Positions 41,713 to 56,292 are shown, numbered from the stretch's first letter. The stretch: 64,000 bases of DNA from Stenopsyche tienmushanensis (GCA_008973525.1 WACJ01000524.1:248001-312000), one strand, 5' to 3'. A program made the numbers and translations. The notes: generated from the sequence alone by a model not told the origin.

Positions 41713-44076
41713 CGCCCTTTTCTCTGGGTACCTGTAATATAATTACACATGACTGTCTATGTATGAAAAAAATCACTAAAAAATATTATAAAATGGCACA
41801 TCACCTATAAATATTTTATGCTAAGATAAATGAAAAATTTTCAAAATTACCTATGATTTAATTACAAAAATATTAGTTACTATTAAAAGTTTGCAGACGT
41901 CAACACAATTACTAATGATGGTGCTATAAAATTAAAACAATTACTTTGATCATTAAACCAGCAATAAGCAGAGTCAAAAATTGTCGTTATGTCAATGATA
42001 GCACACATAATTGATGTGTACCGCACGTTTTTATTCGCGCCAGTTTAAAATTTAGAAATTAGTTTAAAAGAAGCGCAGATTGGTATTCATATTGGGGCTT
42101 AAAATTGTGTACCCAAAAATGTCAAATATTTACCGAGACCCTCCACGGATGATAAAAGTCCTTAACTGAATTCGGTAGCATTACACATTATTTTGAAAAT
42201 AAGATCAATATTGACTGTGAAAACAAGGGTAGCCAGTAGTAAATATATTATGTGAGAAGATGGAACATCGTTAAATCCCATAAATTCCAGTTCGTTTTAA
42301 CACGTCATGTGCGTGGAATAAGTTCTCATCAATTAGAATGCATCTGAGCTCTTTTTTGGATACTCAAAAAAGCCACACAAATAAAAATTTATCGAACAAT
42401 AAATCCGAACCAATTTCGACAGTGATTTTTTCGCATAATGGAAGCATTCACACGGTATTCTTACCCGGTACACTCCATTGTGTTCGATATGAAATATTAT
42501 ACATATTGTCTTATAAAATAGTTTTACATAATTTGTCGACACTTACATTTCAAAGTGCTCAATTATATTAATAACGACACACGGTTGCGTCAATCGCTTG
42601 CAATATTTGTTGAATTTGCAAAGTGGCATGACGAAAAATCTTCAAGAACGAGGTCTCTTGCTAAATCCACACAGTCCACGTTCGCTCGAGAAGATTTCTT
42701 AGATGCATATAAACGACAACGATTTTCAAGACACGTCATGGAATGGACAACAGCGCTTTTGATGGTAAACAATGCCGTCGTGCACAATTTTAAAAGATTG
42801 AAACGGATGAGAATGGTAACGCAAAAGCGCGTTTAACGGTCTCGGTTTCTCAAGATAGATAACTGGAACAAATAAATATATATGCCTTAATTACAATGGG
42901 AAGATGGCTTACGATAGACGGCGAGTTTTAATTAAGCGCAGCTCTTGTAAAAGCGTCTGCATTGTAAACTTGAAAACCAATTAGTGAAATCAAGGATGGT
43001 CAGGAAGGATAGCCCGTAAGAAACTTATAAAGACAGATTCAAATACAGACATATCATAAGCATTACACAATTGGATAATTCTGTTATGTGCAGTTACGGA
43101 GTTCATACACCGTATGTATGGAGACGGCGCCTGATCAATAATATAAATTCTAAAAATTTATATATTTTTCATTTTCCAATAAGAACAATATTTTTTTCGA
43201 CGAATAAAAATGACGATCCCCTAATCCTAGATTAATTCCATATAAATCGAAGATAAACCTCAGAGGATTTAAACCATCTCATCGAGAATAATACAGAAAA
43301 GAAAATAGAGATGAAAATATAATGCTCAGCTTTGGTCCATCTTGATAACCTCCCCATGCAAATAGTCGTTATCGTCTTCGAACATTATGAGATTTCATAA
43401 ACAATTTATTCTGATGACATCGTCGTTATCTTATAACAAATAATGTGCCATTGATAGCCTTTTAAAATCAAGAAAAATTGATATTTACTTTAATAGCATC
43501 CGCAAATTAAATTTATTCTGCATATTATAGTGAAAATCCAAATAATATAGTTTTACGATTCAGATTATAAAGTGATTTGAGAAGCGAATCATTTAAGGCA
43601 TAATCCAGAAAGTTGTGAACGATCAATTAGAACAAATCTTTTGAAGTAAAGACTAAAAGCATCCATCCAACTATCAGCTAAATTATCAGCAAAAAATGAG
43701 ACATTCACATTTACAGGCGTTTAAACAATTAACGAGAAGACCATATTAGTTCCTTGTTAAGGATCAGCAATTAAATAATTTGTTTCATGCAATGAGAATA
43801 AAATTGTCGTCTGGATCAGCGATCGTGAGTCTTCTTCAATTGTAAACCAAATATTAGATAAATGTTAAGTAATTAATGTTTCATTCGACGGTGATTCCGT
43901 GCGAACGCTTCTATAATAAATAAAATGGATAACGCAGGATGATACAACGCGAATTGATATTCAAAATAAAAAATGTGCTTATTTAATATATACGTCAAAA
44001 TTTTCAAAAAGTTTGATAATAAGGTATTCAAATCTAACCAATTTTTATTTTACGATAATCCCTGAACACGTCAGTA
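41713..44076. other. AT-rich non-coding DNA
   Basis: No gene is recognised. The 93-codon frame at 42,555-42,836 is less AT-biased and basic but matches nothing I know. Confidence 0.35.
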
Positions 44077-44472
44077 TAGGGAATCCAATCCCGGGATCCC
44101 GGTCAGTTTTAGGTTCTGATGAATCCCGAAATTAGTAAGCGTAGTCCCGTAAAATTCGGAATTGAAATTTTTATATACATTTTAGTACATATATGTTTTT
44201 CAAATTGTTCCGGTGATGTATTTACTACACCTCGACTCTAATAATGGGAATATCGATATGAAATCCAATAGATTTTGTTTACGAATCACATCAAAGTATT
44301 ATAATATATGTGTATTCATCTGCAGCGACGGAAATAAATAATTTGTCGAGAAATCGGGGTTTTTGCGAGTTTTAGTCCGTGTTTCAGCAGAAAGAAATTT
44401 TATCAGTCACATTGATGGTATTATACGAAAATGGGGGCTCACTCGAACCGAACCAGCATTTAAATACTGGTG
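44077..44472 (+). mobile_element. hAT remnant, copy B (5' end plus internal piece)
   Basis: It starts with TAGGGAATCCAATCCCGGGA, matching the inverted end of copy A, then about 130 bp of subterminal DNA. It then shares about 260 bp with the inner part of copy A (from GGTGATGTATTTACTACACC through the block around TTTATCAGTCACATTGATGG). The 3' half, including hATC and the second end, is missing. It is in the opposite orientation to copy A. Confidence 0.65.
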
Positions 44473-47400
44473 ACTATGATATGCATACAAACACATTTAA
44501 AAAATGTTATTATGCTTTCATTGAAACAGAATATATTAGTGTAAGTCATAGAAGTAAAAAATAATAATACTCTCGAGGGATCAATTTTCGCGAAATGAAT
44601 TCCATAAATATAAATATAAAATAGCATAAATATCGAATATATTAAAATGGCGATTATATACTCTAAAAAATGCATTCCTTATGCCTATCGTTGCCTTCGA
44701 TTTCAAATTCGCAAATGATTTAAATTCTGGATTGTATATTATTTCCGGCTTTTAAGCCACATGCGACTTCATAGTCGCTGTTACCCAACTCCTGCGCTAG
44801 AATGATCCCATCTGTAGATTTCTATCTTAATTCTAAAAGAGGATATTGCATTAGATGCTCGACAGACGAATAGATCGCATCTTTGAAGAAGCCGATTATC
44901 AATTACATTGAATACGTATTACCCCCATTGTTCTGACGCTTTAAAGAATACCAGATGACGTTTTTAGTGGAAAAACATCCATTTGCCAAGGAATTTTCGC
45001 ATGCGGATCCGTGTCCGAGAAAACCCCGCAGCAATGAAATCAACAAAAAAAAACAAGACAATTGAATGAGATAATTGAAGGATGACGATGAATCACGCTG
45101 GCATCAACGCAGATGTAATGGGCATACGAAACGAGCATTTATAGTTCATCGTTGCTTCCTGCAATGTCATGGCGAGAACGCTGCGCCAAGGTTGCAAAAG
45201 GTTATACAAATTGCGGTTGAGTTTCCTTGCAATCTTTGCAAAAAAGACACGTGATAATCGGTTATATGTTTTTGATAAATAGACGACTTATGCAATAAAC
45301 GCAGAATACATGCACGGCTGCTGTGAATCCCCGCTGCGATTCTGTATAAAAATCAAAGTGCATTACAATGCAGTCGGCATGCGAACGTATCCATAGAAGC
45401 TAGATATATTTAGTCAGAAAGAGGCGGTCTGGCATCATGATTTATAATAGAAAATATAGATAATGTTTCGGTTCTTTGCAAATGTCAATAAATGGTCAAG
45501 AGCAAGTAGAATAGATGATGTAATCTTTACCACCGAAATTTATTGTACAAAGACACAAAAATACTCTTTTAGATTTTAAACCAAAGCGAATTTGATGAAT
45601 AAAACATGAATAATCGGGTCAATGCATGCAGACTTCTCGGAGTCAGAGTCAAAAAATCCCATTTAGCGTCATCTGATAGCCAGAAAACATAAATGATTGT
45701 TGAATACAAAGATGTAAAAATAAAAATAAAATATCGAACGTACTGATACAAATGACATAAACCCGGATTAACCGATTTGTTTCATTTACACTATAATGCG
45801 CAAGAACTTTTGGACTGATCTGATACTTTAAAAGTAATGTAGCGCGTACACAGTAAATTGAAAATTCAACATGGAGAATGAATAGTTTCCGCAGACGAAA
45901 CTTATGCAGCAACCCGTTACATTTGGATCGCGACGAATCACAACAACGAATATTTTTTTATTCGGAAGCGCATCCCATAAAAATGGCCAAGGCGTTTTAA
46001 TCTGCATCGAGATCGTTCATATTTTTCATTCACATATAAGCCATTTCGGTCACGTTGTGCGACTTCCGTCATGTGGCATCATCATATTTTATTCAAGTCC
46101 ATAATTACATTCGTACCTCGGAAACCAAAAAATCATCTTCATAATAGCGCCGCATAGTCGAGAAGGAAATTATCAGGCCAATTTAGATTCCAACAATGAA
46201 TGCTAAGACAATCATGCATAGTTTGAAGTGTATCACGATAGAATGGAAGATAATCGTGGCTTGATCCCTTAAAATAGTTTTATAGTGCAAGGGCACATAT
46301 TGATGATGAATAGTTTTTTAGCGATATAAGAATATGAAAATGAAGATTGCTACTGTTTGGCGCATTCCGGTTGCTTAACAGAGCCTTGCAAAATAATACA
46401 TTAAAAATCTCAAATCAGATTCAATGATTATTTTTCGATTTCCCATAGCATGCATTTATGAAATGCTACTTCATTACATTGTTTACAAAGGTTGAGTAGC
46501 ATTTAATTCTAGCTTTAATAATAAAATTAAACACTATATCTGGTTTGGGAATATATTTGCAATTCGGAAGTGTAATAAAATAGCCGTATTTATTCCAAAT
46601 ATACTAATCATTTGGAGCAACATGTCCATGGTTTTGTGAGGATTTGCTCAGATTATGGTTTATAACCGCATATTTATAAACCAGACGAGCCTCCGCGCAG
46701 TATGCGACATAATTGTATCGAGCTGGGACTATCAAAACCGTATTTAAAAATATTGTTATATCTCAAAAATGGATGAATGAATGGGAGTTTTAAAGATGAC
46801 GTTTTGTCAAAAAAAAATGTCGGAAAGTTCTAATAAGAACGTGTTTTTCAACAATAGAAGTCGTCATATAACGAGGATCGTCTCTGCTATAGAGTCTATA
46901 GTGCTGTTAATGGGTTTATTTATTTTTACCGTGGACTTATACCATATTATGTACATATTTCTTAACATCAAAGTGCACTATAAACGCACCTTACTCAAGG
47001 CATCGATGAATCAAGAATAATACAAGAGATGATAGACAAATTGCCTCTATGAAGCGAAACGAACGGTTTATATCCGGGGTTAATAACGATTATTATTGAT
47101 AGCAATGGTTATTATGCAGTTGCGATAATTAAAGCCATTAGACTTTTATTGTTCGTTTATAATAGAAACATTCCGTCTTCGCTTGCAGGTTTTCCATCAC
47201 AAAGTTGTAATCTCGACGCAGTGTCTCCAGAGCATCATCACACGCGAGGAGATCAAGGTTATACTCGAGGAATGTGGGCGTGTTTGAATGAGACATTTGG
47301 GTTACAAGAAGTTTACATAATATTTCATTTACGTACCCATCGAAGAAGAAACGTTATTTCTTCATAAAAATGACTATTTCAACATTCTAGGCGACACAGT

Positions 47401-48599
47401 CGGATGTATCCATCCGTTTGATTTACCTGAATGTGTACGAATCCCATGGATAGATCAGAAAACTAAATATCAAAATGAGATCGGTACTCTCAAACAATGA
47501 CAATTATTTTACCCTTCTAAGTATAATTCTTTGATGCGACCATCGATAATGTCTTATGCTAATAGCAGCACGCAAGGTGTCAACGTGAGAATATGCCCGT
47601 GTCAACAACGGGAACGAATTCTTAACTCCCGAAAACCGTGAGAACAGACGAAGAGCATTCGGCGCCATGTGCGTCGATCGCGAAGGGTTATAAATCGACA
47701 TCAATATAATACATAAATTAGCGTGATACTCTTTGCATATTGCACATGCGTTTTGAATCGAGAAAATGCATTTTGAATGCAGACGACGATGTAAAATTAG
47801 AATTCACGAAATGTGGGTAAATACAAAATGATAAAAATACAACATCCAATTCGTAGAATTTCAACGGGAAAAATACATACTTTAATACTTCCGATGTCAA
47901 ATCATAAGACATATATGATAGAAATTGTTGAATAATTTTACTGTACAACACGGACGTAAGATATGAAATGAATATCCATCGATATTTAAAATGTAGTTAC
48001 TACATAAAGAGACAATTTTGTTAAGATCTTGATAAAATCCTAGTTATGGATTACAAGTAAAAACTATATAGATTACTTGTATTAAATTTGATTTAATTCC
48101 TTTGGTGAAATACATGAAAAAGGGACGTTAAATTTGACCCAAAACCTTTATAGTTGAGAATCCACAGTTCCAATACTTAATTGTGGTTATATCAACTGCA
48201 ATAGTTGGATGCATAATATATCTATAATAAATGGCCTGGAACGCTTATCAAATATTGAGTGTGGGTAAAAAAAACTATTTCAATCTGCGAGATTTAGTTT
48301 CAATGATATTAAATCAAAATAGCATGAAGCAAATTAATCAAGCGTGACATCCGATCATTGTTCTCAACGTTTATAAGTTTTGATTTTATTTTTACTCAAC
48401 ACAAGCAAATTATTTAAGATTATGATGATGATTCCTACGCAGAGCTCATGGATGGACAATGGAGCACGCCAAGAACAAGGAACTATGGCGATACTCGAGC
48501 TGGTATATAAATAAGATGGTGGCTAAAGGAGTACGCAACGATAAGATAGATAGTCTTCCGTTGCTTAATAAACTAGAAAGGTGCATCTCCGAAAGTGAA
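44473..48599. other. Non-coding DNA with mixed-composition patches
   Basis: No gene is recognised. The block 44,960-45,420 has a CACGTG-containing segment, ATCAAAG (TCF-like) and TTATGCAAT words. 47,030-47,150 has dense TAAT-type words. These are candidate enhancers only. Confidence 0.3.
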
Positions 48600-48985
48600 A
48601 CCAATTCCACCCCACAACCCCATCATTGCGAGTATAAAGGATCGATTCTGATGCACTACTTAAGCGTCACATGGGTCTTCACCTTAATCTAGCACCGACC
48701 TTGCAAATAATGTAGGGACTAGGGCTACGTTTAATCCAGAATGCTCTTTTTGTGAAATCTATATGGTGGATTTTACTATTTTTTTTACAACCTTCCAATA
48801 TTTTTTCACAGTCACAAACAAATCCCGCTTAGAAGATATGCTACCTTCAATGCCATACAAACGAAGAATGAATGTAGGACACAGATTATATAGATGCAAT
48901 CCTTGCCCGTGGGTGGATATTGAAGAGGTCCTAACCCTGCAATGAACTTCGTGTTGTTGCACTTTGACGATAACGATATATACAA
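48600..48985 (+). mobile_element. Family A repeat, copy 4 (diverged)
   Basis: A degenerate copy. It retains ACTTAAGCGTCAC, ATGCTACCTTCAAT, GGTGGATATTGAAGAGGTCC and a TGTTGCACTTTGACGATAAC tail, in the same order as the other copies. It is the most diverged copy in the window. Confidence 0.65.
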
Positions 48986-51131
48986 TGATCAAAATTAATA
49001 AGCGTCAAATAACTATTAATATTCTTATTTATAAAATTAAAAGAGAAAATAAAATAACGTATAAATCATTACTGCAATAAAAATAACTAATAGTATAAAG
49101 CAATAAAGTTACATAATTATATCCTGCTGTAAATTTGGTTGGGGATATAAATTGATAAGATTTTAAACTGTTCATCCTCAACAGAAAACCTCCCTCAGTA
49201 TTTAAAATGCATTGCAATATTATGCATACAAACTTTATAAGCAAATACATGAATCAAAATGATTAATCCCCGTATAGAACACACCCAACAAAGACTTAAT
49301 CTAAGTTATGCATAGAAACGCATGTTATAATACAAGGAGCACAATGCAACCATTATACTCACTTACCAGATCTGAAAGATGAGTTCTCTGTAGTCGAACA
49401 GAAGCCCTAGGTAGGATCGCGTGTTCACTTCATTCAATCTGTCCGTCACGCAAAATTAACTGACCACTGCAAAAAGAGAAGAAAAAATAACCATTAAATG
49501 TGATATCTTATGCAAACGAATGATAGATTATGCAAGGAATTCCCGACTGAAATCAACAACAAACGAAGAATGTATAAATTAGAAAAAAAACTCAATTAAA
49601 AAATATTTCTCTTTTAAACGCATCATTAAACCAAATGTATCAGAACACTCCAATATACGAGGCGGTTGCAATGGAACCGAAATAGAAATCTAAATACAGA
49701 TGTCGATTAGAACGGGCTGATGAAAAGGTGGAGTACACACAGACCTGAAAAAATCGATCATCTATTACCGTACGAAAAATATTTATGGAATCGCACACAG
49801 AGATATCTAAGGGGCGAAATTCTTACGAGGCGCCAGTCAGAGCATATGCGATTGAATTAAACATAAGATCTATACACGCAATGACAAATCCGAATAAATC
49901 TAAGTTAATAAATTCTTTAACGTTTGATTGAATTACAAAAAAGGATCGTTAATATGAAAATATCTCATTCTGAATACTATTGACGTATAATCCGTCCATA
50001 TATTAACGACGTTAATCATTATAGACTTCAAGCATGTCGATCTCGATTATATTAAAAATACCATATTAAGCCAGCATGAAAAGCGGTTACTAAGCATGCT
50101 CTAAATTTAATAAAGTAATCTTTAAAAAAATCAGGCAAATTTTCGCTTGCACATTATTGTTGAATAATATTGCGTAGTATTCGCCAAAGTGTATTAAAAC
50201 TGACCAACATCAGTTTTTTTTTAAATTGATCGTCGTATGCATGCTTAAAAGATCTGAACAAACAATAACGCCCTATGATTATGGCGGACGACATAAATAT
50301 TTTAACTTCATCTGTCTAACTTTTTGAGTCAGTTTTGGTGCATGAGAACTTATATTTATGCTGAAGAGCACACAAGTTCGTTTACTTAACACTATCGTTG
50401 CCACATCAAATTATCAAAAACTTACGCAATGGGCCAGCGACTTATTTTTAAAACTGGTAAAAACAACTACTTATGTATTCATAAATAAACTAAATATACG
50501 TAAAATGAGCAAAAAAAGTTCTACGTCGTGTATATATTTTTTTGAAACAACAATGACATCTCTGAATACATTTAACAAGCTCAATATCAAATGTATGCAC
50601 ACACCTCTAAGAATTTTTACTTATCTAGGTTTTTTGGTTCCAATATGCTGAACGCGAAAGTTTTGTGTTCAAGACGTCAGAAAAAAAATAGTTATCTATA
50701 ATACTTTCAAGTAATAAAACTCTTGAAATCTATAATCAGTTTTAATTCAACAAAAATACCCAATAGCAAAGAAGATTCGCCAGAACAATCAATATCAATG
50801 TTTGCACTTTTTCTTAGTCGAAATGCATCTGAGAACAAAATCCTCGAAAAGGACTTCACATTGCATATATTTCTATGAGAGTGGAGTGTAACATCTCTAT
50901 GAAAAAATATTTGCACGTTAACCGTATTTTTCACTTTGCATCTTATGTATTTTCGACCCCGGATATTAATTTATTGCTTGTAACGTCTGCAATGCAATGC
51001 AATTCTTTGTGACGAAGACTATATCAAAGAATCAGACCATTAAACGTATTACTTTAAATAGATGCAGCATCAGTAGATATAAAAAATAATTCACGGCATT
51101 CATTGATTACTGATGTATATGCCATGATCAT
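48986..51131. other. AT-rich non-coding DNA, no feature seen
   Basis: Nothing is recognised on either strand. Confidence 0.4.
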
Positions 51132-51198
51132 CATGATGCATTTGTGGCATCATGCGGCCCCCAATGGTCGAACCCATGATGATGCAACATATGCATCA
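51132..51198. repeat. Tandem pair of perfect ATGATGC stem-loops
   Basis: Hairpin 1 has 8-bp arms CATGATGC / GCATCATG (51,132-51,139 and 51,147-51,154) with a 7-nt loop. Hairpin 2 has 7-bp arms TGATGCA / TGCATCA (51,180-51,186 and 51,192-51,198) with a 5-nt loop. Both are followed within a few bases by GGCC, so they look like a diverged duplication of one unit of about 47 bp. Confidence 0.6.
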
Positions 51199-54100
51199 CC
51201 GGCCACGAAAGTGTTAAAGCAGACTCATTTTAATGCGATCTTCTATAATTTTGCTTAATCATTCACAATTATGATTGCACAACAGCTTGACTTAACATTC
51301 ACTATTTAAATAAATAAAATCTATCATACACCATAAAACGCAAAATATTACTCTTAACGTACGTAACAGCGAGTTATTATGAAAAAAAAACGAAGACCTA
51401 TTCAGATTATGTTTTGGGGCGCAGTTTGAAGATGCTCAACGCCGGTCCAAAATCGACTAATAAGCGTGAATTCCTTCATTATTTTAATGCTTTGATGTAA
51501 TATTATTAGCACTTTACATCAGTATTGAACGAGTTAAACATACTCTGGCACTACAAATATCATATCATCTTTCAATTATACCCTGGTGAATACTAAAAAA
51601 AAAACCTATGCTACTGCCAAATGGACGTGTTTTCATTATTATAAACGAGTTTCTTATCGTTCGGTGATATGGGACATTGTTCATGTTTCCGCTCATATAT
51701 CGGCAAGTCGCTTTTTGGGTAACGTAAAGTGCCATGCAGATATACGTATAGTCATATAAGAGTTCGTACAGATTCGAACTTCGAAAATCTTTCCTAGTCA
51801 ATAAACATTATCTTATGATTTGAACCATTTACAATGAAGATTTTCAACACTTGGTCAATTGTTTAGCTAAGATTTGACTCAATTTGCTTCTTCAGGACAT
51901 CGTTATTCATATTTAAATACCACCCCCGTTAAAATATTTCTTGCAAGATGTAGCAAATGCTTCTATTATCAGTTCCGACAACTTTTTAATAAAATGTCGG
52001 TCTCCCTTATAAAACGTAGCTTGTTAATGCGCATTAAACAGTAAATAAAAATTGAATGACTGTCTGGTAATAAATCTACGCGTATAAATTAAATACACTG
52101 TAATACAACAATGCTAATAATGTCATAAGTTAGCTTTATGTTGACGGATATGATTTTTGATATTATATCAAAATATTTTCTAATAATCAGGGAAATATAC
52201 TCTTCTTAACCACAATCCCAAGATAAAATAAGGAAAAAGTGTCAGCAATCAGATATAGCCATCAGTGCGTCGGTCCACTGTCGATAAATTAACTGACATT
52301 TGCATCCAATAGCAACTATCACCATTTATATGCATTTATTACAATTTCTTGGTGGCGATGCTTAAATCACATTAAATTCATATGCATAGTTTCCAATCGA
52401 TTTTGCAAGCAAAATATCTTATAAATATTGATGTTTCTTTATATCGAGCTAAAATTATCAACAATTTGCATATTAGTTTGGCTATCGTTTCGAGATAAAT
52501 TGAATATAGATTTAATCGTCCAATTGAACCTAATAAATTAACCATCTTCAAGTGTGAAGATCCGCGGAGAGTTCGCCTTTGCAGTCTCTCATGACACCTG
52601 CATTAACAGCCAACAAGCAATATGCATTTAGCTAAAAGATAAGGTTGTCTTTCGATGAGTCAAGATATTTGCACTCCGACAGACTGCGAAACGGAGTCAT
52701 CTAAAGTTTCTTGACGCGGATAATTAGTATGACTTTAGTTTGGGTAAACTCAAGTTATCTACGACAACAAGCATCAAACATGAGTAATAGCAATTAATCA
52801 GGTCGACGAACAAGCTAAGCAAACACAAGGAGTGTCCCAGTTTTATTTGCACAGTTCTCGGAATGGATTAATATTCTGCATTGCTTTTGCGTGTTTCGAA
52901 TTCAACCTGCTAAGGAAACCAATATTTTAATGCTTGCCCCTTTAAAACGAATACTTCGATGGATTCAGAAAGACTTCTTTTAAACTAGTTATGCAATTTA
53001 AATTAGCTCAGATTTGATAAATTTTCGAATGATCTTTTCAGAAGAAATACTTTTCTCAAAATTCATAGTAAACCGCATATGCATCAAACAATTTAGGTCA
53101 GGGTTTGATTTGACATTTGAATGGATGCATAAATAAACAAAATATTGATAAATATTGAATTGATAAACAGATGTGCAAACAAAAATGTGCAAACCTCTAG
53201 AAACAGAGCGTTATAAACGGAATCGAAGATTTGCTTAAAATCGGGTTCTGCTGAAAGGATGCGTGAAAACATATGCCATAGTCATTCAAATGATGATTTC
53301 CCTAACAAGATTAATCGAAAAATGTTAAGGAATATTATTCATATAAGTCAAAGTGCATTAAATATAAATATTTTCATACGTACAAAATAAGGGGGGGAAA
53401 AGTAATTAAAGGTCTTCCTTGCTCAAAATACGATAAAAATTCCAATTAGACGCATATTAAAAAAAGCATAATACCCTTGTCGATTCGGATGGACTCGAGC
53501 AAATAAATCCACTTTATGAAAAATCTCATATTTCAGCATTTGAAAGGGGAGAAAATCTTGTCCGATGACATTAAATGGGAGAGGTCATTTAGAAACAGGA
53601 TTATAGAAGAATTTCCCAAGGCTATTCGATGAAATGCGGTCGCGAAAAACAAACAATAATATGGCATAGCAGACCGCTTTAAGACCCAAAATATGTATTA
53701 GATCGAGTTTGGATCTCCACATTTCAGAGCAATTAGAACCCAAAAACAATTACAAGGGATCTAGAGGATATTAAACATTTGCCATATATCCCCTAATGGT
53801 CCGACCAACGTAAGTGCGAGCTTACAGGAAGATTATTAGCAATATTGTACCATATGGGCGTCTCTGAAGTCCGGAATATTTGTCATTGGACATATAAATT
53901 TTAACAGTTGGTCAACATTTACTTTCGAAAAAACTCGATTCGATGTTCTTCATTAATAATTATCCGCTCATATAAAACATCTTCCGACGAACGATGAATT
54001 TATTCATCAAGATAAATGATCCATCTGTCCATCTGCGTTCAGCGAACTGTCAAGACCAAAAAGCACTCCGTAATGCTCTCCCGTTGAAATCATAATTCAC

Positions 54101-55394
54101 ATCTAGTGTTCTCGAAATTGGGTCGCAGCATAAGTTATTACATGCGATCAAAAGAAGCAAAAAAATACGACCGTTAATTGGACAATTATTCATTCATATA
54201 TTATGCTACATTGTATGCAAAGATTTGCGTGTGCATCGCATGTATGCAAATAACAACTGTATAATTACGCAAAATTACTGGACATTATGTAGAGCTTAAT
54301 CTTAAGCCCACAATCATAGACCAATAATAGCGAACATTAAAAAATATATCGCGACAGCTTTTTACTTGGAAGATTCTCGACAATTTTCACGCCTTTCTAA
54401 TCAAAACAAGCATGTAATATGTTTTGATTATGCTGAAGGCTTATTGATTAGAAATATTGATAAATAATTTCATTATGGTTCATTAGTAAATGACGAAAAT
54501 CCGGTATGCTAAAAGCTTTATCCTCGTCGTTATCTATCCCATTTCACCAAGCAATTAGTAGTTCGTCATGTTATCAGATTTTCATTAACAAAATTAGTTA
54601 TGTAGAATGATTAGCATTTTATCTATAATCAGCATTATATAATAATAGATCATTTAAGCAGAAAAGTGTCTAGTAAATATTAATAGAATACAATATGTTA
54701 AGGCCAGAAACCGGAACCAAATCCCTTATTTTTTTATTAGCGCAGAAGGCACGCGTCTCGATCCTCAACAATTCAGCAAGTCTCATAAATTTTAGAGGGT
54801 CTCAAAAAAAAGTTTTTCATCCACCGCGTAATTCAAAGGTTTCAAGACATTTATGCTCTTTTTTTACGTAGCATATAGAAATCTTGGTTAAAATACCAAG
54901 CTTTAATTGAAAAACTAGGCCATTCTCTGCCTACATGTCGCGTAAAAATGAAATCATTATGGGAATCGCCGTGCGTATCGAAGGCTGAATGTCAGAATTT
55001 GGCCCAGACTGAAAAACCAAATGTATTCAGGAGGTTTTATAGTTAAATGCGCCAAAAGCCTCTCAAGAGCTAATCCGCCACTGCATAGAAGATATAATTT
55101 TACTTGGTCTTCATCTCGTGCATTTGCATATAACAATAAACTTCGATAGTTCGTGATTTATTCGTAAGCTTGGATATGGATATGTGTACTCGAATATAAT
55201 AATCTTATAATAATACATTTATATTATTAAAATGGTATGGGAGTGTATTTTCGACTAATAAACAAATTTATATATAGAATATGCTAAATAATTAATATTC
55301 TTAGTCATTCACGAAAGACTACTTGGTGTTTGAGGGTTCTCACCCCTTCGGGGCATTTGCATTATTTGACACCTTTTATTCTACATTACTGGCT
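51199..55394. other. AT-rich non-coding DNA
   Basis: No gene is seen. 54,160-54,310 contains ATGCAAAT (octamer) and repeated TATGCA/TGCATG words and could be regulatory. A CCCCTTCGGGG mini-hairpin (TTCG loop) lies at about 55,343-55,354, just before family A copy 5. Confidence 0.3.
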
Positions 55395-55992
55395 CAGCGG
55401 CTGAAAAACTAAACGAACCGAACGAGCACTAGAGGAACAACAAGCAGACAGCCTGGAAAGCAACAAAGGAAGAATTCCACTTGGCAACGATAACATTATC
55501 TTGCGTTGCCTTCTATATAGCTTTGTATTCGCCGAACTGAGTAGGTCAACCAGAAATAGGAATACAACACAGTCTCGAATTCGCGGAGGACATACGGACA
55601 CGTAGGACTTCGCCCTAGTCCGGCATCGCCCTCGCGAGGAAAGATGGAACTGGACTCTTTGTATTCCAGAAAACCTTTTCTAGTAAAATCAACAAGGTCG
55701 CCTAGAATAATTTTTCACCATCTCCCGAAGAAACCTATTTAGCATTTACAAATTTACCACATTACCTATCTAGACAGTCGCGAAAACACCCATCGACACG
55801 TTCATCCAGGTGGCCCACTGGGTGAGTGTTCCAAATGAAACTCGGAAGCCATGCTACCTTCAATATCGAGCGAATGAGGAGGTGAATGTATGATACAGAC
55901 GAATTAGATGTAACCTCTTCCTATTAATGGATATTGAAGAGGTCCTAGTTCTGCAGTGACCTGTTTGTGGCTACATTATGATGATGATGATA
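55395..55992 (+). mobile_element. Family A repeat, copy 5 (near full length)
   Basis: A plus-strand copy of about 600 bp, the best reference in the window: an ALEEQQAD-coding start, GTCTCGAATTCG, ATGCTACCTTCAATATCGAG, GGATATTGAAGAGGTCC and a (ATG)n tail at 55,978-55,992. The middle contains a long frame (about 55,425-55,600) that opens after the start region. It does not match copy 1 beyond the first residues. Confidence 0.8.
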
Positions 55993-56267
55993 TGTAGAAT
56001 CACTGTCTCGATAAAATCATTTATGAAAGAAAATACATATTTCTATACTCTATCCTCGACTGGAGCGATTTTACATAATTTGTATTTTCTCATTTCAAAC
56101 ATTTAATTAAGCATATATAAATCATGTTGCTTTCGTATCTACAAAAATATTTCCAAACAGTGATTAAAGGATTATTTTAAAGGATAAATAATTTCCTACA
56201 CGTTCAAAGGAATTTATTAGGAAAACATAATATTGAAAATTTAAAATACAATGACAATAGTAGTGTT

Positions 56268-56292
56268 AATGCTACCTTCAATATCGAGCGAA
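56268..56292 (+). repeat. Isolated 25-bp scrap of family A
   Basis: AATGCTACCTTCAATATCGA plus GCGAA repeats, without mismatch, an internal block of family A, with no flanking homology, 275 bp beyond copy 5 and in the same orientation. Confidence 0.7.
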
